64,000 nt of DNA from Mycolicibacterium rhodesiae (GCF_002086695.1 NZ_MVIH01000001.1:496001-560000); one strand, 5' to 3'. Positions 26,775 to 36,173 are shown, counted from the first letter of the stretch. Numbers and translations: made by a program. Notes: generated by a model from the letters alone, not told the origin.

Positions 26775-27932
26775 ATGAAGGGGTTACGACTGCTGCGCGG
26801 GGCGGCGATCACAGTACTGGTTTCCGCGGTCGCCGCCATCGGGGTGTGCTCGGCGGGCCGGGCGCAGGCTCAGACCAGAATTACCGTTCCGGGTGCGGGA
26901 CCGCTTTATTACCCGGACGCCGTGACCCACCTACCGCTGGGTCGGCTGTATTTTTTCGGAACACCTGAGGCCGCGGGGCCGCCGGTGTCGATTCTGGATG
27001 GCTACGACTTGCTGAATCACCAGATCGGAGCGAAGTGGTTCCCCGGCAGCACTGCCCAGGTAGTCGACTACCCGGCGAGCATGGGTCTGCTGAGCTTCAG
27101 TCTGGTCGCGCCGGGCGTTGACGACGCGGTCGCCGCGGGGCGCGGTTCGCTCGATGACCAGATCAGGAGTGCAGTCGCCGGCGGCGACCCCGTAGTGGTC
27201 GCCGCGCTGTCGGAAGGGACTCTCGTTGTCAATCGCGAGTTGGCGCATTTGGCAACATCTCCGAACGCGCCGCCGGCCGATCTGGTTTCCTTCACCATGT
27301 ATGCGAGCCCGGAGCTGGGCCTCGCTGACATCTATCTTCGGGCGGGTTCCTGGGTCCCGCTGATGGATTACACCGCACACGATCTCGCGGACAGCCAATA
27401 CGATGTCAGCGTCGTCTTCCATCAGTACGACTTCTGGGGCGATCCGCCCGACCGGCCGTGGAATCTTTTGGCCATGGCGAACTCGCTGGCCGGAATGGTC
27501 TACTTTCACGACGCCACGCCTCTGGCCACGCCGTCCGATGCGGTGGTGGTGTCGCAGGTGACCAGCAGCTTGGGTGGAACGACCACGACCTACATGCTTC
27601 CGGCGCCCACGCTGCCTCTCCTGAAGCCGCTTCAACAGCTCGGTGTGCCGAAACAGGCCGTCGAGTTCCTGAACTCGACGCTCAAGCCCGTCGTCGATGC
27701 CGGCTATTCAAGGCTCAACCCTGGAGCGGGACCGTACTTCTCGCACGGACGGCTGGTGCTCAAACCTCCGGCGACCACGACAGCGCCAGGCGGCCGCGGC
27801 CCGAGGATCGCCGGCCCGCGCGGGGGTTTCAGATCGGCCCGCGTACCCACGAACGGCACCGGACACTCGGGTGTGTCAGGTAGGGCAACGGGGCGCCGGG
27901 TCCCCGGAAGCTCTTCTCGAGCAGCGGCTTAA
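26775..27932 (+). CDS. Exported PE-PPE-domain protein (esterase-like)
   Basis: A 385-residue protein with a signal peptide (ITVLVSAVAAIGVCSAGRAQA) followed by a PE-PPE (PF08237, alpha/beta-hydrolase) domain without any PE or PPE domain. Family features: DYPASMGLLS, the nucleophile region ALSEGT (Ser in place of the commoner GYSQG context), and PDRPWNLLAMANSLAG. The C-terminal 60 residues are low-complexity Gly/Arg/Ser. Such domains hydrolyse short-chain esters in M. tuberculosis. It converges on a second PE-PPE gene, overlapping by 4 bases at the stops. Confidence 0.8.
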   Translation: MKGLRLLRGAAITVLVSAVAAIGVCSAGRAQAQTRITVPGAGPLYYPDAVTHLPLGRLYFFGTPEAAGPPVSILDGYDLLNHQIGAKWFPGSTAQVVDYPASMGLLSFSLVAPGVDDAVAAGRGSLDDQIRSAVAGGDPVVVAALSEGTLVVNRELAHLATSPNAPPADLVSFTMYASPELGLADIYLRAGSWVPLMDYTAHDLADSQYDVSVVFHQYDFWGDPPDRPWNLLAMANSLAGMVYFHDATPLATPSDAVVVSQVTSSLGGTTTTYMLPAPTLPLLKPLQQLGVPKQAVEFLNSTLKPVVDAGYSRLNPGAGPYFSHGRLVLKPPATTTAPGGRGPRIAGPRGGFRSARVPTNGTGHSGVSGRATGRRVPGSSSRAAA

Positions 27933-29353
27933 GCGGCGTCCTTCGCCGAGCTGCCGTGCCCGGAAGCGCTTGCCGCAGCGGGCCTTCCGCTCTTGGCGGT
28001 GCCGGACTTCGCCGGCTTGCCGGCGCTCTTGACCTCGCTACCGGTCTTGGACTTGTCGGACTTGGCCGTGAGGCTGGGCTTGGCGGATGCCTTGCGTTGC
28101 ACCGGCTTGGACACGGTTTCGGTGGCCGCCTTCTGGGTGGCAGGCTCGCTGGTGGCCGCAGCGACCAGGGTGCTCGCAGGAGAGGGGGCCGGTGCGGACG
28201 GTGCCGCGGGAACCGCCACGCCGAGGTCGCCGAGTGCGTCGTGGATGCCCTGGACGGCGGCCTTGGCGAGATCGACGCTCAGCTTCACCGGGTTGATCGG
28301 CGTGAAGATGGTGAACGGCGTCGGCTGCCCGTAATTGCTTCGGTCGTAACCGGTTTCGATCAGCACGCGGGTGACCGGGGAGATCAGGTCCACGAACGGC
28401 TTGATGATCGCGGTGGTGCCGGTCGCGGCGCCGATGTCCAGCAGCGGCTGCATGATCGGCAGCGTCTTGGCCGGGATCGTGATGTACAGCGTGTCGTTGA
28501 AGGTCTGGCAGTTCTTCGGGCTCTGCGAGCAGTCGATGGCCTGCTCGAGTTCCGGAATCGTGTAGCCGTAGGGGAGCTCGGTCGACGGCTGGGTGCCCCG
28601 CGGCGAGAGGTAGTTGCCGTGGATGTACCAGAACCCGGCGAGCGCGTTGAGGTCAGCCAGCAGGTTGAGTGGGTTGGCCGGGAAGTCGGCGACACCGTCG
28701 TACTGGAATGCGATGTCGGTGGTGTTCACCGTCGGCAGCACCGTGGTGTCGGTGGGAGCCGGCTGACCGAAGGTCGCGTCGAGGATCGGCACCGTGCCCA
28801 GCCACGCCAGGCGTTCGAACAAGCCGCCGTTCGGGCGTTGAGGGTCACCGATCAGGACGAAGGAGTACCGGTCGGGGATGACTCCGCCGTTGGCGTCGGC
28901 GAGCTGATGCTTGACGATGTTCGAGACCGTCGCGCCTTGTGAGTAGCCGAAGATCACGACGTCCTCGCTGGGATCGACCGCGTCGATCTGATCGTTGAGG
29001 CTCTGCACGCCGCTGGCCACCGACACGTTCCACTTGGCGCCGTTGAGGCCGCCCCAGCCGGCGAACGGGAACGGCCAGAACTGCGCGGTGTAGGGGACCG
29101 GCGCGGGAGTGCAGACCGTCGCGCAAGCTGGATCCAACGGCTGAATGTAGTAATTCACTGCGTTTTGCATGTAGTTAGTGCCGAGCGGTGGCACCGACGG
29201 GTCGGGGGTGCCGGTGCCGGGAACGATCAGCGCCACCGCCGCCAGGCTGATCGCCGAGGTGATCGTGCTGGTTATTGCGAGAACGGTCGCGGCGAGCAGC
29301 GCCAGGGCGGCCACCATCGCCGAGCGCGCGGCGGTGCGGAGATTTTTACGCAT
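27929..29353 (-). CDS. Exported PE-PPE-domain esterase-like protein
   Basis: A 474-residue protein: N-terminal hydrophobic signal/anchor (MVAALALLAATVLAITSTIT), then a PE-PPE domain beginning ALIVPGTGTPDPS with the nucleophile elbow GYSQGA and conserved FVLIGDPQRPNGGLFERLAW and NPLNLLADLNALAG. The last ~100 residues are Ala/Pro/Ser/Lys-rich and basic, probably a wall-spanning tail. ATG at 29353 follows aaagaaag. No PE or PPE domain is present. Substrate probably ester-linked envelope lipid (inference). Confidence 0.82.
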   Translation of the reverse strand: MRKNLRTAARSAMVAALALLAATVLAITSTITSAISLAAVALIVPGTGTPDPSVPPLGTNYMQNAVNYYIQPLDPACATVCTPAPVPYTAQFWPFPFAGWGGLNGAKWNVSVASGVQSLNDQIDAVDPSEDVVIFGYSQGATVSNIVKHQLADANGGVIPDRYSFVLIGDPQRPNGGLFERLAWLGTVPILDATFGQPAPTDTTVLPTVNTTDIAFQYDGVADFPANPLNLLADLNALAGFWYIHGNYLSPRGTQPSTELPYGYTIPELEQAIDCSQSPKNCQTFNDTLYITIPAKTLPIMQPLLDIGAATGTTAIIKPFVDLISPVTRVLIETGYDRSNYGQPTPFTIFTPINPVKLSVDLAKAAVQGIHDALGDLGVAVPAAPSAPAPSPASTLVAAATSEPATQKAATETVSKPVQRKASAKPSLTAKSDKSKTGSEVKSAGKPAKSGTAKSGRPAAASASGHGSSAKDAA

Positions 29354-29448
29354 CAGCAAACTTTCTTTGGCGATATCGAGATTGCTGTGATCATGGCATG
29401 ACAGAACTTATGCCGTAGCTCGAATGTGAGAAAAAGCTGAGAAATCGG

Positions 29449-31731
29449 TCATCGGATGACCGGGGGCTGGTGTGCCCGTACCGGCGGCAGCGGACCGGCG
29501 AACTTCTCCACCTGCACCAGTACGGCGGCGCCGGTGCAGCCGCGAGCCAGCGACGAGGTGCCGACGTCGTCGGTCAGTACGTTGGGGTTACCGTGCACGC
29601 ACATCGAATCCGGGTCCGTGGGATCCAGCGGGTCGTACCACGCGCCGGTCGACAGCTGCACCACCTGCGGTCGCAGCGCCTCGTCGATGACCACCCCGGC
29701 CAGGCACGATCCCCGGTCGTTGAACACCCGCACCACCTCACCGCCGGACAGACCCCGCGGCGCGGCGTCGGACGGATGCATCCGGATGGGTTCGCGGCCC
29801 TGGACTTTGGCATTCTGGCTGACCGCGCCGCCGTCGAGTTGGCCGTGCAGCCGGGTGGCCGGTTGGTTGGCGATCAGGTGAAGCGGAAAGCGTTGGGCGC
29901 GTTCGCCGCCCAGCCACTCAACAGGTTCATACCAGCGGGGGTGACCGGCGCAGTCCGGATACTCGAAGCCCGCGATGTCGTCGGAGAAGATCTCGATCTT
30001 GCCGCTCGGAGTGGCCAGCGCATGCGTCTGTGGATCGGCGCGAAAGTCGGCCAGCAGAGTCAGCCCGCTCTCCACCGGAAGCCGCAACACGCCGTCGGCC
30101 CAGAACTGATCGAAGTCTGGGACCGCGAAATCGATTTCTGCCGACCACTTTTCGTACATGTGCTCCAGCCACTGCCGGGCGGTGCGGCCTTGCGTGAACT
30201 GCGCGCCGAAGCCCAGTCGCTCGGCGAGCCCGGCGAAGGTGGTGTAGTCGTCGCGGCACTGGGCGTACGGCTGCGCCAGCGCGGGCATTGCCACCAGCAG
30301 AGGGTCGTTGCGGGACCCGGAAAAGTCATCACGTTCAAACGCGGTGGTGGACGGCACGACGATATCGGCGTGCCGGGCCATCGGCGTCCAGTACGGCTCG
30401 TGCACCACCACGGTGTCGACGCGGCCCAGCGCGCGACGTAGCCGGGGCAGGTTCTGGTGGTGGTGAAAGGGATTACCGCCGGCCCAGTACACGCACCTGA
30501 TGTCGGGATAGGTCAGGGTGCGGCCGTTGTAGGTGAACGTCTCACCGGGGTGCAGCAGCATGTCGCTGACCGCCGCGACCGGGATGAACGTGCGGACCGG
30601 GTTGAGCCCCTGCGGCAGCGACGGCAACCGGTGTCGCAGCGGCGGCAGGCCGGGTTCGTTCATCGAGCCGTACCCGTGGCCGAATCCGCCTCCGGGAAGG
30701 CCGATCTGGCCGAGCATGGCCGCCAGCGTCAAGCCCATCCAGGGCGCCTGCTCGCCGTGTCGGACGCGCTGAAGTGACCAGCTGACGGTGATGATCGTGC
30801 GCTGCGCGGCCATCCTGGTGGCCAGCTCGGTGAGCACTGTGGCGTCGATGCCGCAGATCTGTGTGGCCCACTGCGGCGATTTCGGCACGCCGTCCTCGGT
30901 GCCGAGCAGATACTTTTCGAACTGCTCGTAGCCGGTGCAGTAGGTGTCGAGGAATGCGCGGTCGGCGAGGTTGGCGGTGGCCAGCACGTAGGCAAGCGCC
31001 AGCATGATCGCGACGTCGGTTCCGGGGACGGCCGGCAGCCATTCGCAGTCGCCGTCGACATCGCTGCGCAGCGGGCTGATCGAGACGATCCGTCCGCCGT
31101 TCGCCCGGAACCGGTGCAGCGCTTCGCGGGCCGGGTGTCCGGTGGTGCCGCCGTGGTTGATCCCGGTGTTCTTCAGGTTCACGCCGCCGAAGCAGACCAA
31201 CAGGTCGGTGTGCTCGACGATGACATTCCATTCGGTGGACCGCTTGAACAGGTCGTCGTGGGTGCCGACCACCCGAGGCATGATTACGCCGGTGGCCCCC
31301 AGGCTGTACGAGTGGCGCGAAAAGGTATATCCGCCAAGCAGTTTCAGGAATCGGTGCACCTGGCTCTGGGCGTGGTGGAACCGGCCCGCGCTGGCCCAGC
31401 CGTAGGACCCGCCGTAGATCGCCTCGTTGCCGTAGGTGTCGACCACCCGGCGTAACTCGCCGGCGAGAAGCTCCGTCAGCTCGCCCCAGTCCACCGCGAC
31501 GAACTCGTCGGCGCCGCGGGCGCTGCTGGGCCCGGGGCCGTCGCGCAGCCAACCGCGGCGGACGGCGGGGGTGGCGATCCGCGACGAATGTCGGAGCGAC
31601 CCGGGCAGGTTGCCGAGCAGGGGAGACGGGTCGGTATCGCCGGGAAACGGGCTGACCGAGGTGATCTCGCCGTCGGCGACGTCGGCGCGAAACGCTCCCC
31701 AGTGGGCGAGGCTGGTGCGGGCGTCGGGCAC
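29449..31731 (-). CDS. Molybdopterin-dependent oxidoreductase (BisC/DMSO-reductase type)
   Basis: A 760-residue member of the DMSO reductase family, closest in pattern to biotin sulfoxide/TMAO reductases. Near residue 108, YGGSYGWASAGRFHHAQSQV has the serine expected as molybdenum ligand; there is no N-terminal iron-sulfur Cys motif, as in BisC. The cofactor domain contains GGNPFHHHQN, and the C-terminal MopB domain has LIANQPATRLHGQLD. It is cytoplasmic (no Tat signal). M. tuberculosis bisC (Rv1442) lies elsewhere. It diverges from fadE20. The physiological substrate (biotin or methionine sulfoxide) is not shown by sequence. Confidence 0.85.
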   Translation of the reverse strand: MPDARTSLAHWGAFRADVADGEITSVSPFPGDTDPSPLLGNLPGSLRHSSRIATPAVRRGWLRDGPGPSSARGADEFVAVDWGELTELLAGELRRVVDTYGNEAIYGGSYGWASAGRFHHAQSQVHRFLKLLGGYTFSRHSYSLGATGVIMPRVVGTHDDLFKRSTEWNVIVEHTDLLVCFGGVNLKNTGINHGGTTGHPAREALHRFRANGGRIVSISPLRSDVDGDCEWLPAVPGTDVAIMLALAYVLATANLADRAFLDTYCTGYEQFEKYLLGTEDGVPKSPQWATQICGIDATVLTELATRMAAQRTIITVSWSLQRVRHGEQAPWMGLTLAAMLGQIGLPGGGFGHGYGSMNEPGLPPLRHRLPSLPQGLNPVRTFIPVAAVSDMLLHPGETFTYNGRTLTYPDIRCVYWAGGNPFHHHQNLPRLRRALGRVDTVVVHEPYWTPMARHADIVVPSTTAFERDDFSGSRNDPLLVAMPALAQPYAQCRDDYTTFAGLAERLGFGAQFTQGRTARQWLEHMYEKWSAEIDFAVPDFDQFWADGVLRLPVESGLTLLADFRADPQTHALATPSGKIEIFSDDIAGFEYPDCAGHPRWYEPVEWLGGERAQRFPLHLIANQPATRLHGQLDGGAVSQNAKVQGREPIRMHPSDAAPRGLSGGEVVRVFNDRGSCLAGVVIDEALRPQVVQLSTGAWYDPLDPTDPDSMCVHGNPNVLTDDVGTSSLARGCTGAAVLVQVEKFAGPLPPVRAHQPPVIR

Positions 31732-31809
31732 GTCAGGAGTCTAGGCGGGCGACGCTTCCACCAGCGACGTTGGCGAATCCGTCGGCCGTCGCGCGGGGCC
31801 ACCGTGACG

Positions 31810-31833
31810 ACCAACCATCCGGTTGGTTATTCT
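31810..31833 (+). promoter_or_regulatory. Operator-like palindrome and -10 of fadE20
   Basis: ACCAACC (31810-31816), ATCC, GGTTGGT (31821-31827) is a perfect 7-bp inverted repeat, immediately followed by TATTCT (31828-31833), a TANNNT -10. A protein bound to the repeat would block the spacer and -35 region. The site resembles operators of TetR-family regulators of acyl-CoA metabolism. Confidence 0.6.
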
Positions 31834-31869
31834 CGTCTGCAAACCCACAGCGCCGTCCGGAGGGAAGTC

Positions 31870-33042
31870 ATGGCTGTCGAGAAGAACGCAACCGTCAAGT
31901 ACGAGCGGACCCTGTTCGAGCCCGAGCACGAACTGTTCCGTGAGGCCTACCGGTCGTTCCTCGAGCGGCACGTCGCCCCTTTCCACGAGCAGTGGGAAAA
32001 GGACAAGATCGTCGATCGCGGGGTGTGGCTCGAGGCAGGCAAGCAGGGCTTCCTCGGGATGGCCGTCCCGGAGGAATTCGGCGGCGGCGGCAACGCGGAC
32101 TTCCGCTACAACGTCATCCTGACCGAGGAGACCGCGGCCGGACGCTACAGCGGCCTCGGATTCGGCCTGCACAACGACGTCGTCGCCCCGTATCTGCTGG
32201 AGCTGACCACCGAGGAGCAGAAGCAGCGTTGGCTGCCCAAGTTCTGCAGCGGCGAGTACATCACCGCGATCGCGATGACCGAGCCGGGCACCGGTAGTGA
32301 TCTGCAGGGCATCAAGACTCGCGCGGTCAAGCAGGGCGATCACTACGTGCTCAACGGCTCGAAGACCTTCATCACCAACGGCGTCAACGCCGATCTGGTG
32401 ATCGTGGTGGCGCAGACCGACCCCGAGAAGGGTGCGCTGGGTTTCTCGCTGCTGGTCGTCGAGCGCGGCATGGAGGGCTTCGAGCGCGGGCGTCATCTGG
32501 ACAAGATCGGCCTGGACGCCCAGGACACGGCCGAACTGTCCTTCACCGACGTCAAGGTCCCTGCCGAGAACCTGCTCGGCGAGGAGGGCCAGGGCTTCAT
32601 CTACCTGATGCAGAACCTGCCGCAGGAGCGCCTGAACATCGCGGTGATGGCGGCCGCCGCGATGGAAAGCGTCCTCGAACAGACCCTGCAGTACGCCAAG
32701 GAGCGCAAGGCGTTCGGAAAGCCGATCGGAAGCCAGCAGAACAGCCGGTTCCTGCTGGCCGAGCTGGCCACCGAAGCGACCGCCATCCGTATCATGGTCG
32801 ACGAGTTCATCCGGCTGCACCTCGACGGCAACCTGACCGCAGAGCAGGCCTCGATGGCCAAGTGGTACTCGACCGAGAAGCAGGTGCATCTCGTCGACCG
32901 CTGCCTGCAGTTGCATGGCGGTTACGGCTACATGCGCGAGTATCCGGTGGCCAAGGCCTACCTGGATGCCCGCGTGCAGACGATTTACGGCGGCACCACC
33001 GAGATCATGAAAGAGATCATCGGCCGCAGCCTGGGCGTCTAA
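31870..33042 (+). CDS. fadE20: Acyl-CoA dehydrogenase (FadE20-like, long-chain type)
   Basis: A 390-residue FAD-dependent acyl-CoA dehydrogenase. FAD/substrate loop AIAMTEPGTGSDLQGIKTRA; the C-terminal motif reads IYGGTTEIMKEIIGRSLG, where the MCAD catalytic Glu is Gly. As in long-chain and isovaleryl enzymes the base is then likely the Glu in LPQERLNIA. ATG at 31870 follows ggaggg (31859-31864). Matches Rv2724c by position. A palindrome overlaps its promoter, so it is probably repressor-controlled. Natural chain length is not predictable. Confidence 0.9.
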   Translation: MAVEKNATVKYERTLFEPEHELFREAYRSFLERHVAPFHEQWEKDKIVDRGVWLEAGKQGFLGMAVPEEFGGGGNADFRYNVILTEETAAGRYSGLGFGLHNDVVAPYLLELTTEEQKQRWLPKFCSGEYITAIAMTEPGTGSDLQGIKTRAVKQGDHYVLNGSKTFITNGVNADLVIVVAQTDPEKGALGFSLLVVERGMEGFERGRHLDKIGLDAQDTAELSFTDVKVPAENLLGEEGQGFIYLMQNLPQERLNIAVMAAAAMESVLEQTLQYAKERKAFGKPIGSQQNSRFLLAELATEATAIRIMVDEFIRLHLDGNLTAEQASMAKWYSTEKQVHLVDRCLQLHGGYGYMREYPVAKAYLDARVQTIYGGTTEIMKEIIGRSLGV

Positions 33043-33262
33043 CCACGCAAGCGGGTCTGAACTGCGGTTTGGTTCCCCGTCACTCGGCTGCCGAAGCGGC
33101 GGGCGCTGGTCACGTGCCCCGGTTTGTCCTGGGGATTTCGGGTGTTTTCCCCCGTCAACGCGTCGGTTATCTCGTAGAAACGCCGCGTGTCGTGAGGTGC
33201 TGAAGCACAGTTGACGCGGAGGATGAGGGGAAGCATCTTGACCGACACTGCGGGGAGAGTGC

Positions 33263-35380
33263 ATGACCAGGCTTGGAAGTCGTCTCAGTAGAGGCGTCGG
33301 GCGGATGGCGCTCGGCGTCTTGGCGACGGCTGCGGCCGCGCTGCTGTGGGCGCCCGGGGCGATCGCGAGCCCCGAGACCGACGCGAGCGACGCCATCAAT
33401 CAGGCGTGGGAGACCGCGGGCGGCGACGGTTCTCCGGTAGGCACCAAGGACGGCGACGTCTACGCCATCGGCGACGGATTCGCCCAGAACTTCAGCGGCG
33501 GCAAGATCTTCTTCACCCCGGCCACCGGCGCCCACCTGCTCTTCGGGGCGGTCCTGGACAAGTACCAGGCGCTCGGCGGGGCGGCCGACAGCGACCTCGG
33601 ATTCCCCACCATCGACGCGGTCGCGGGTCTGGTCGGCCCGGACAGCCAGGTCAGCACGTTCAGTGCCAGTGACAAGCCGGCCATCTTCTGGACGCCCGAC
33701 ACCGGTGCGTGGGTGGTACGCGGCGCGATCAACGCGGCGTGGGACAAGCTCGGCGGCTCGGCAGGCACGATGGGCGTCCCCACCGGGGACGAGACCTTCA
33801 ACGGCACTGTGATCAGCCAGAAGTTCACCGGCGGCGAGATCTCCTACGACACGGCCGCGAAGACGTTCACCACCGTTCCGCCTGAGCTCGCAGGCAACTT
33901 GGCCGGTGTCGAGGTGCCCAGCGACGCGACGACGGCGATCAACCAGGCCTGGCGGGCCGCCGGGGGTCTCGCGGGACCGCTCGGTGCCCGCCAAGGAGCC
34001 CAGCAGGCCATCGGTGCCGACGGCGCCGCCCAGGATTACGCGGGCGGCAAGATCTTCTACTCGCCGGCCACCGGTGCGCATGCGGTGACGGGCGCGATCC
34101 TGGCCAAGTACGAGGCGCAGGGCGGTCCGACCGGCGACCTGGGCCTGCCGACCGGGACCGAAGCCGACGGCGGCGCCCCCAACAGCCGGGTCAGCGCCTT
34201 CAGCGCCGCCGACAAACCGGTGATCTTCTGGACGCCCGACACCGGCGCGATCGTGGTGCGCGGCGCGATCAACGCCGCCTGGACCAAGCTGGGCGGGGCC
34301 ACCGGCAAGCTTGGCGTGCCCACCGGCGAGCAGAGCGTCAACGGCGACACCGTGACGCAAAAGTTCAGCGGTGGCGAAATCTCCTGGAACAAGGCCAGCA
34401 ACACGTTCACGACCAAACCGCCGGAGCTCGCCGGCTCGCTGTCCGGTGTTCAGGTTCCGGCCGCCGGTCCGCAGTCCGGCCCGGCGGGTACCAAGTCCGG
34501 TAGCGGCTTGACGTTCCACTGGTGGTGGCTGCTGATCATCGTCCCGGTCCTGTTGCTGCTCGCCGTGATCGGGCTTGGTGTGCTGTGGCTGCAGCGCCGC
34601 CGCAGCGGTGCCGAGGAGATCGACGACGACTTCGAGGACTCGGACTACGACGACGATCACTGGCCCAGTGAGGTCGCCGGTGAGGCTGACGCGGCCGCCG
34701 CCTCGCGCTTCTCGACGTATCCCGACGGCGGCGTGCCGGTGGTCGCCGCTGCGCCGGGCTTCGGCTGGGCGCCCGAGGAAGACGAGAAGTCGCAGCCCGG
34801 GTCCGAGGACGTGTTCGACGGCGATCAGGACTCCATCGACACAACGCCGACCCGCATTCCCGCCGAAACCGGCGGATACGAGGCCGACGAAGCCGACGAG
34901 GTGCCCGCGGAACTCGAGTACGCCGAGGTCGAGGACATCGAAGACGAGGAGTCGAGCGATTCGGGCCGCCATGCGGCGGTGAACCTCGGGGAGTCGCAAT
35001 CGATGTGGCGCCTCGACATGGGCGAGATCGGTACGCCGCGGCGGCGTCGCGCCGCCGAACCGGATGCCCCACCGGAGCCCGAGCCGGCGCCGGAGGAAAT
35101 GGTCGAGCCCGACGTCGTCGACGTCGAGGAAGAAGACTCCACGCAGCCGGCGGAAGTCCTGCAGTCCGACGTGCATGCCGAGGCCGCAGCCAATCGCCCG
35201 GCTATCCACCTTCCGCTCTCGGATCCGTATCAGGCGCCCGAAGGCTATGTGGTCAAGGCCAACACGCATTCGGGGCTGTACTACACCCCCGACTCGGCGC
35301 TCTATGACCACACGGTGCCGGAAGTGTGGTTCGCCAGTGAGGAACTCGCGCAGGCGAACGGATTCCACAAGGCGGAGTGA
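33263..35380 (+). CDS. LGFP-repeat, single-pass membrane protein with C-terminal sunset domain (Rv2721c-like)
   Basis: A 705-residue protein. Signal peptide (LGVLATAAAALLWAPGAIA), then six LGFP-type repeats in two groups of three (LGFPTID, MGVPTGD, LGLPTGT, LGVPTGE and two degenerate). Next come a membrane segment at ~418-443 (WLLIIVPVLLLLAVIGLGVL) and basic residues, a ~200-residue acidic stretch, and a final ~48-residue domain YVVKANTHSGLYYTPDS...VWFASEELAQANGF resembling the sunset domain. LGFP repeats are thought to bind the cell wall, so the protein may link wall and cytoplasm. ATG at 33263 follows ggggag. The 220 bases upstream hold no gene that I can see. Confidence 0.8.
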   Translation: MTRLGSRLSRGVGRMALGVLATAAAALLWAPGAIASPETDASDAINQAWETAGGDGSPVGTKDGDVYAIGDGFAQNFSGGKIFFTPATGAHLLFGAVLDKYQALGGAADSDLGFPTIDAVAGLVGPDSQVSTFSASDKPAIFWTPDTGAWVVRGAINAAWDKLGGSAGTMGVPTGDETFNGTVISQKFTGGEISYDTAAKTFTTVPPELAGNLAGVEVPSDATTAINQAWRAAGGLAGPLGARQGAQQAIGADGAAQDYAGGKIFYSPATGAHAVTGAILAKYEAQGGPTGDLGLPTGTEADGGAPNSRVSAFSAADKPVIFWTPDTGAIVVRGAINAAWTKLGGATGKLGVPTGEQSVNGDTVTQKFSGGEISWNKASNTFTTKPPELAGSLSGVQVPAAGPQSGPAGTKSGSGLTFHWWWLLIIVPVLLLLAVIGLGVLWLQRRRSGAEEIDDDFEDSDYDDDHWPSEVAGEADAAAASRFSTYPDGGVPVVAAAPGFGWAPEEDEKSQPGSEDVFDGDQDSIDTTPTRIPAETGGYEADEADEVPAELEYAEVEDIEDEESSDSGRHAAVNLGESQSMWRLDMGEIGTPRRRRAAEPDAPPEPEPAPEEMVEPDVVDVEEEDSTQPAEVLQSDVHAEAAANRPAIHLPLSDPYQAPEGYVVKANTHSGLYYTPDSALYDHTVPEVWFASEELAQANGFHKAE

Positions 35381-35398
35381 GGCTTTCGCCCCCGTCCG

Positions 35399-36058
35399 CT
35401 AGACCTTCCGGAGAACGGTGACGACCTTGCCGAGGATCGCGGCGTCGTTACCGGGAATGGGGTCGAACGCCGGGTTGTGCGGCATCAGCCAGACTTGGCC
35501 GCTGGTGCGCTTGAACGTCTTCACCGTGGCCTCGCCATCGATCATCGCTGCGACGATGTCGCCGTTGTCGGCCACGTTCTGCTGACGGACCACGACCCAG
35601 TCGCCGTCGCAGATCGCTGCGTCGATCATCGACTCACCGACGACCTTGAGCAGGAACAGCGACCCGTCGCCGACCAACTCGCGCGGTAGCGGGAACACAT
35701 CCTCGACCGCTTCCTCGGCGAGGATCGGGCCGCCGGCGGCGATGCGGCCGAGCACCGGCACGAACGTCGGCTCGGGCAGCGCGTCCGAACCGGCGACCTC
35801 GGTGCGCACCGGGCTCACCGTGTCGTCGGCTCCGCGCACATCCACCGCACGCGGCCGGTTGGCATCGCGGCGCAGATAGCCCTTGCGCTCCAGTGTGCGT
35901 AGCTGGTGGGCCACCGATGACGTGGATGTGAGACCGACGGCGTCGCCGATCTCACGGATGCTGGGGGGATAGCCGCGGCTGGTGACGGAGGCGCGGATCA
36001 CGTCGAGGATGGTTCGCTGTCGCTCGGTAAGCCCGGATGTCTCACTGCGCTCGCTCAT
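35399..36058 (-). CDS. lexA: SOS repressor LexA
   Basis: A 219-residue repressor. Winged HTH at residues 10-70 ([40 protein letters not shown]). Self-cleavage site Ala108-Gly109 in RIAAGGP, with catalytic Ser143 (GESM) and Lys180 (ATVKTF). ATG at 36058 is favoured over an upstream in-frame ATG by TAGATT 7 bases upstream (leaderless). One LexA box at 36091-36106 provides autorepression. Divergent from chiZ, convergent with the LGFP gene. Confidence 0.97.
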   Translation of the reverse strand: MSERSETSGLTERQRTILDVIRASVTSRGYPPSIREIGDAVGLTSTSSVAHQLRTLERKGYLRRDANRPRAVDVRGADDTVSPVRTEVAGSDALPEPTFVPVLGRIAAGGPILAEEAVEDVFPLPRELVGDGSLFLLKVVGESMIDAAICDGDWVVVRQQNVADNGDIVAAMIDGEATVKTFKRTSGQVWLMPHNPAFDPIPGNDAAILGKVVTVLRKV

Positions 36059-36065
36059 GACGCCG

Positions 36066-36071
36066 AATCTA
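36066..36071 (-). promoter_or_regulatory. -10 element of lexA (leaderless)
   Basis: Read on the minus strand, TAGATT (36071-36066) ends 7 bases before the lexA ATG. No ribosome site lies between, so the lexA mRNA is likely leaderless; the LexA box covers the region 20-35 bases upstream of this element. Confidence 0.55.
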
Positions 36072-36090
36072 GCCCGGCCCGCGTCAAAAT

Positions 36091-36106
36091 TCAAACATTT
36101 GTTCGA
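36091..36106. promoter_or_regulatory. LexA (SOS) box for lexA
   Basis: TCAAACATTTGTTCGA matches TCGAAC-N3-TGTTCGA with one mismatch (third base). It lies 33 bases before the lexA start codon and upstream of the TAGATT -10, well placed for autorepression. Confidence 0.85.
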
Positions 36107-36150
36107 CCGTGTCGCGATTCCGGGTGGGCCGGCGGTCCGCGGAACAGAAC

Positions 36151-36173
36151 TTGTCGGTGGCCGGATTTATTCT
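36151..36173 (+). promoter_or_regulatory. RecA-NDp (PafBC-type) promoter of chiZ
   Basis: TTGTCGGTG (36151-36159), 8 bases, TATTCT (36168-36173): a full match to TTGTCRGTG-N8-TANNNT. It explains RecA-independent damage induction, which is reported for the M. tuberculosis equivalent Rv2719c. Transcription would start near 36180, giving a leader of about 90 bases that includes a LexA box. Confidence 0.8.

Noticed and set aside
26635-27940. The same 12 bases (taagcggcgtcc) at the ends of hflX and of the first PE-PPE gene
   Set aside because: Short match arising from stop codons and Ala/Gly-rich ends; no mobile element or target duplication around it.
33167-35368. 733-codon minus-strand open frame opposite the LGFP protein
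   Set aside because: Arg/Gly-rich translation with no domain; the plus strand has signal peptide, LGFP repeats and a membrane helix.
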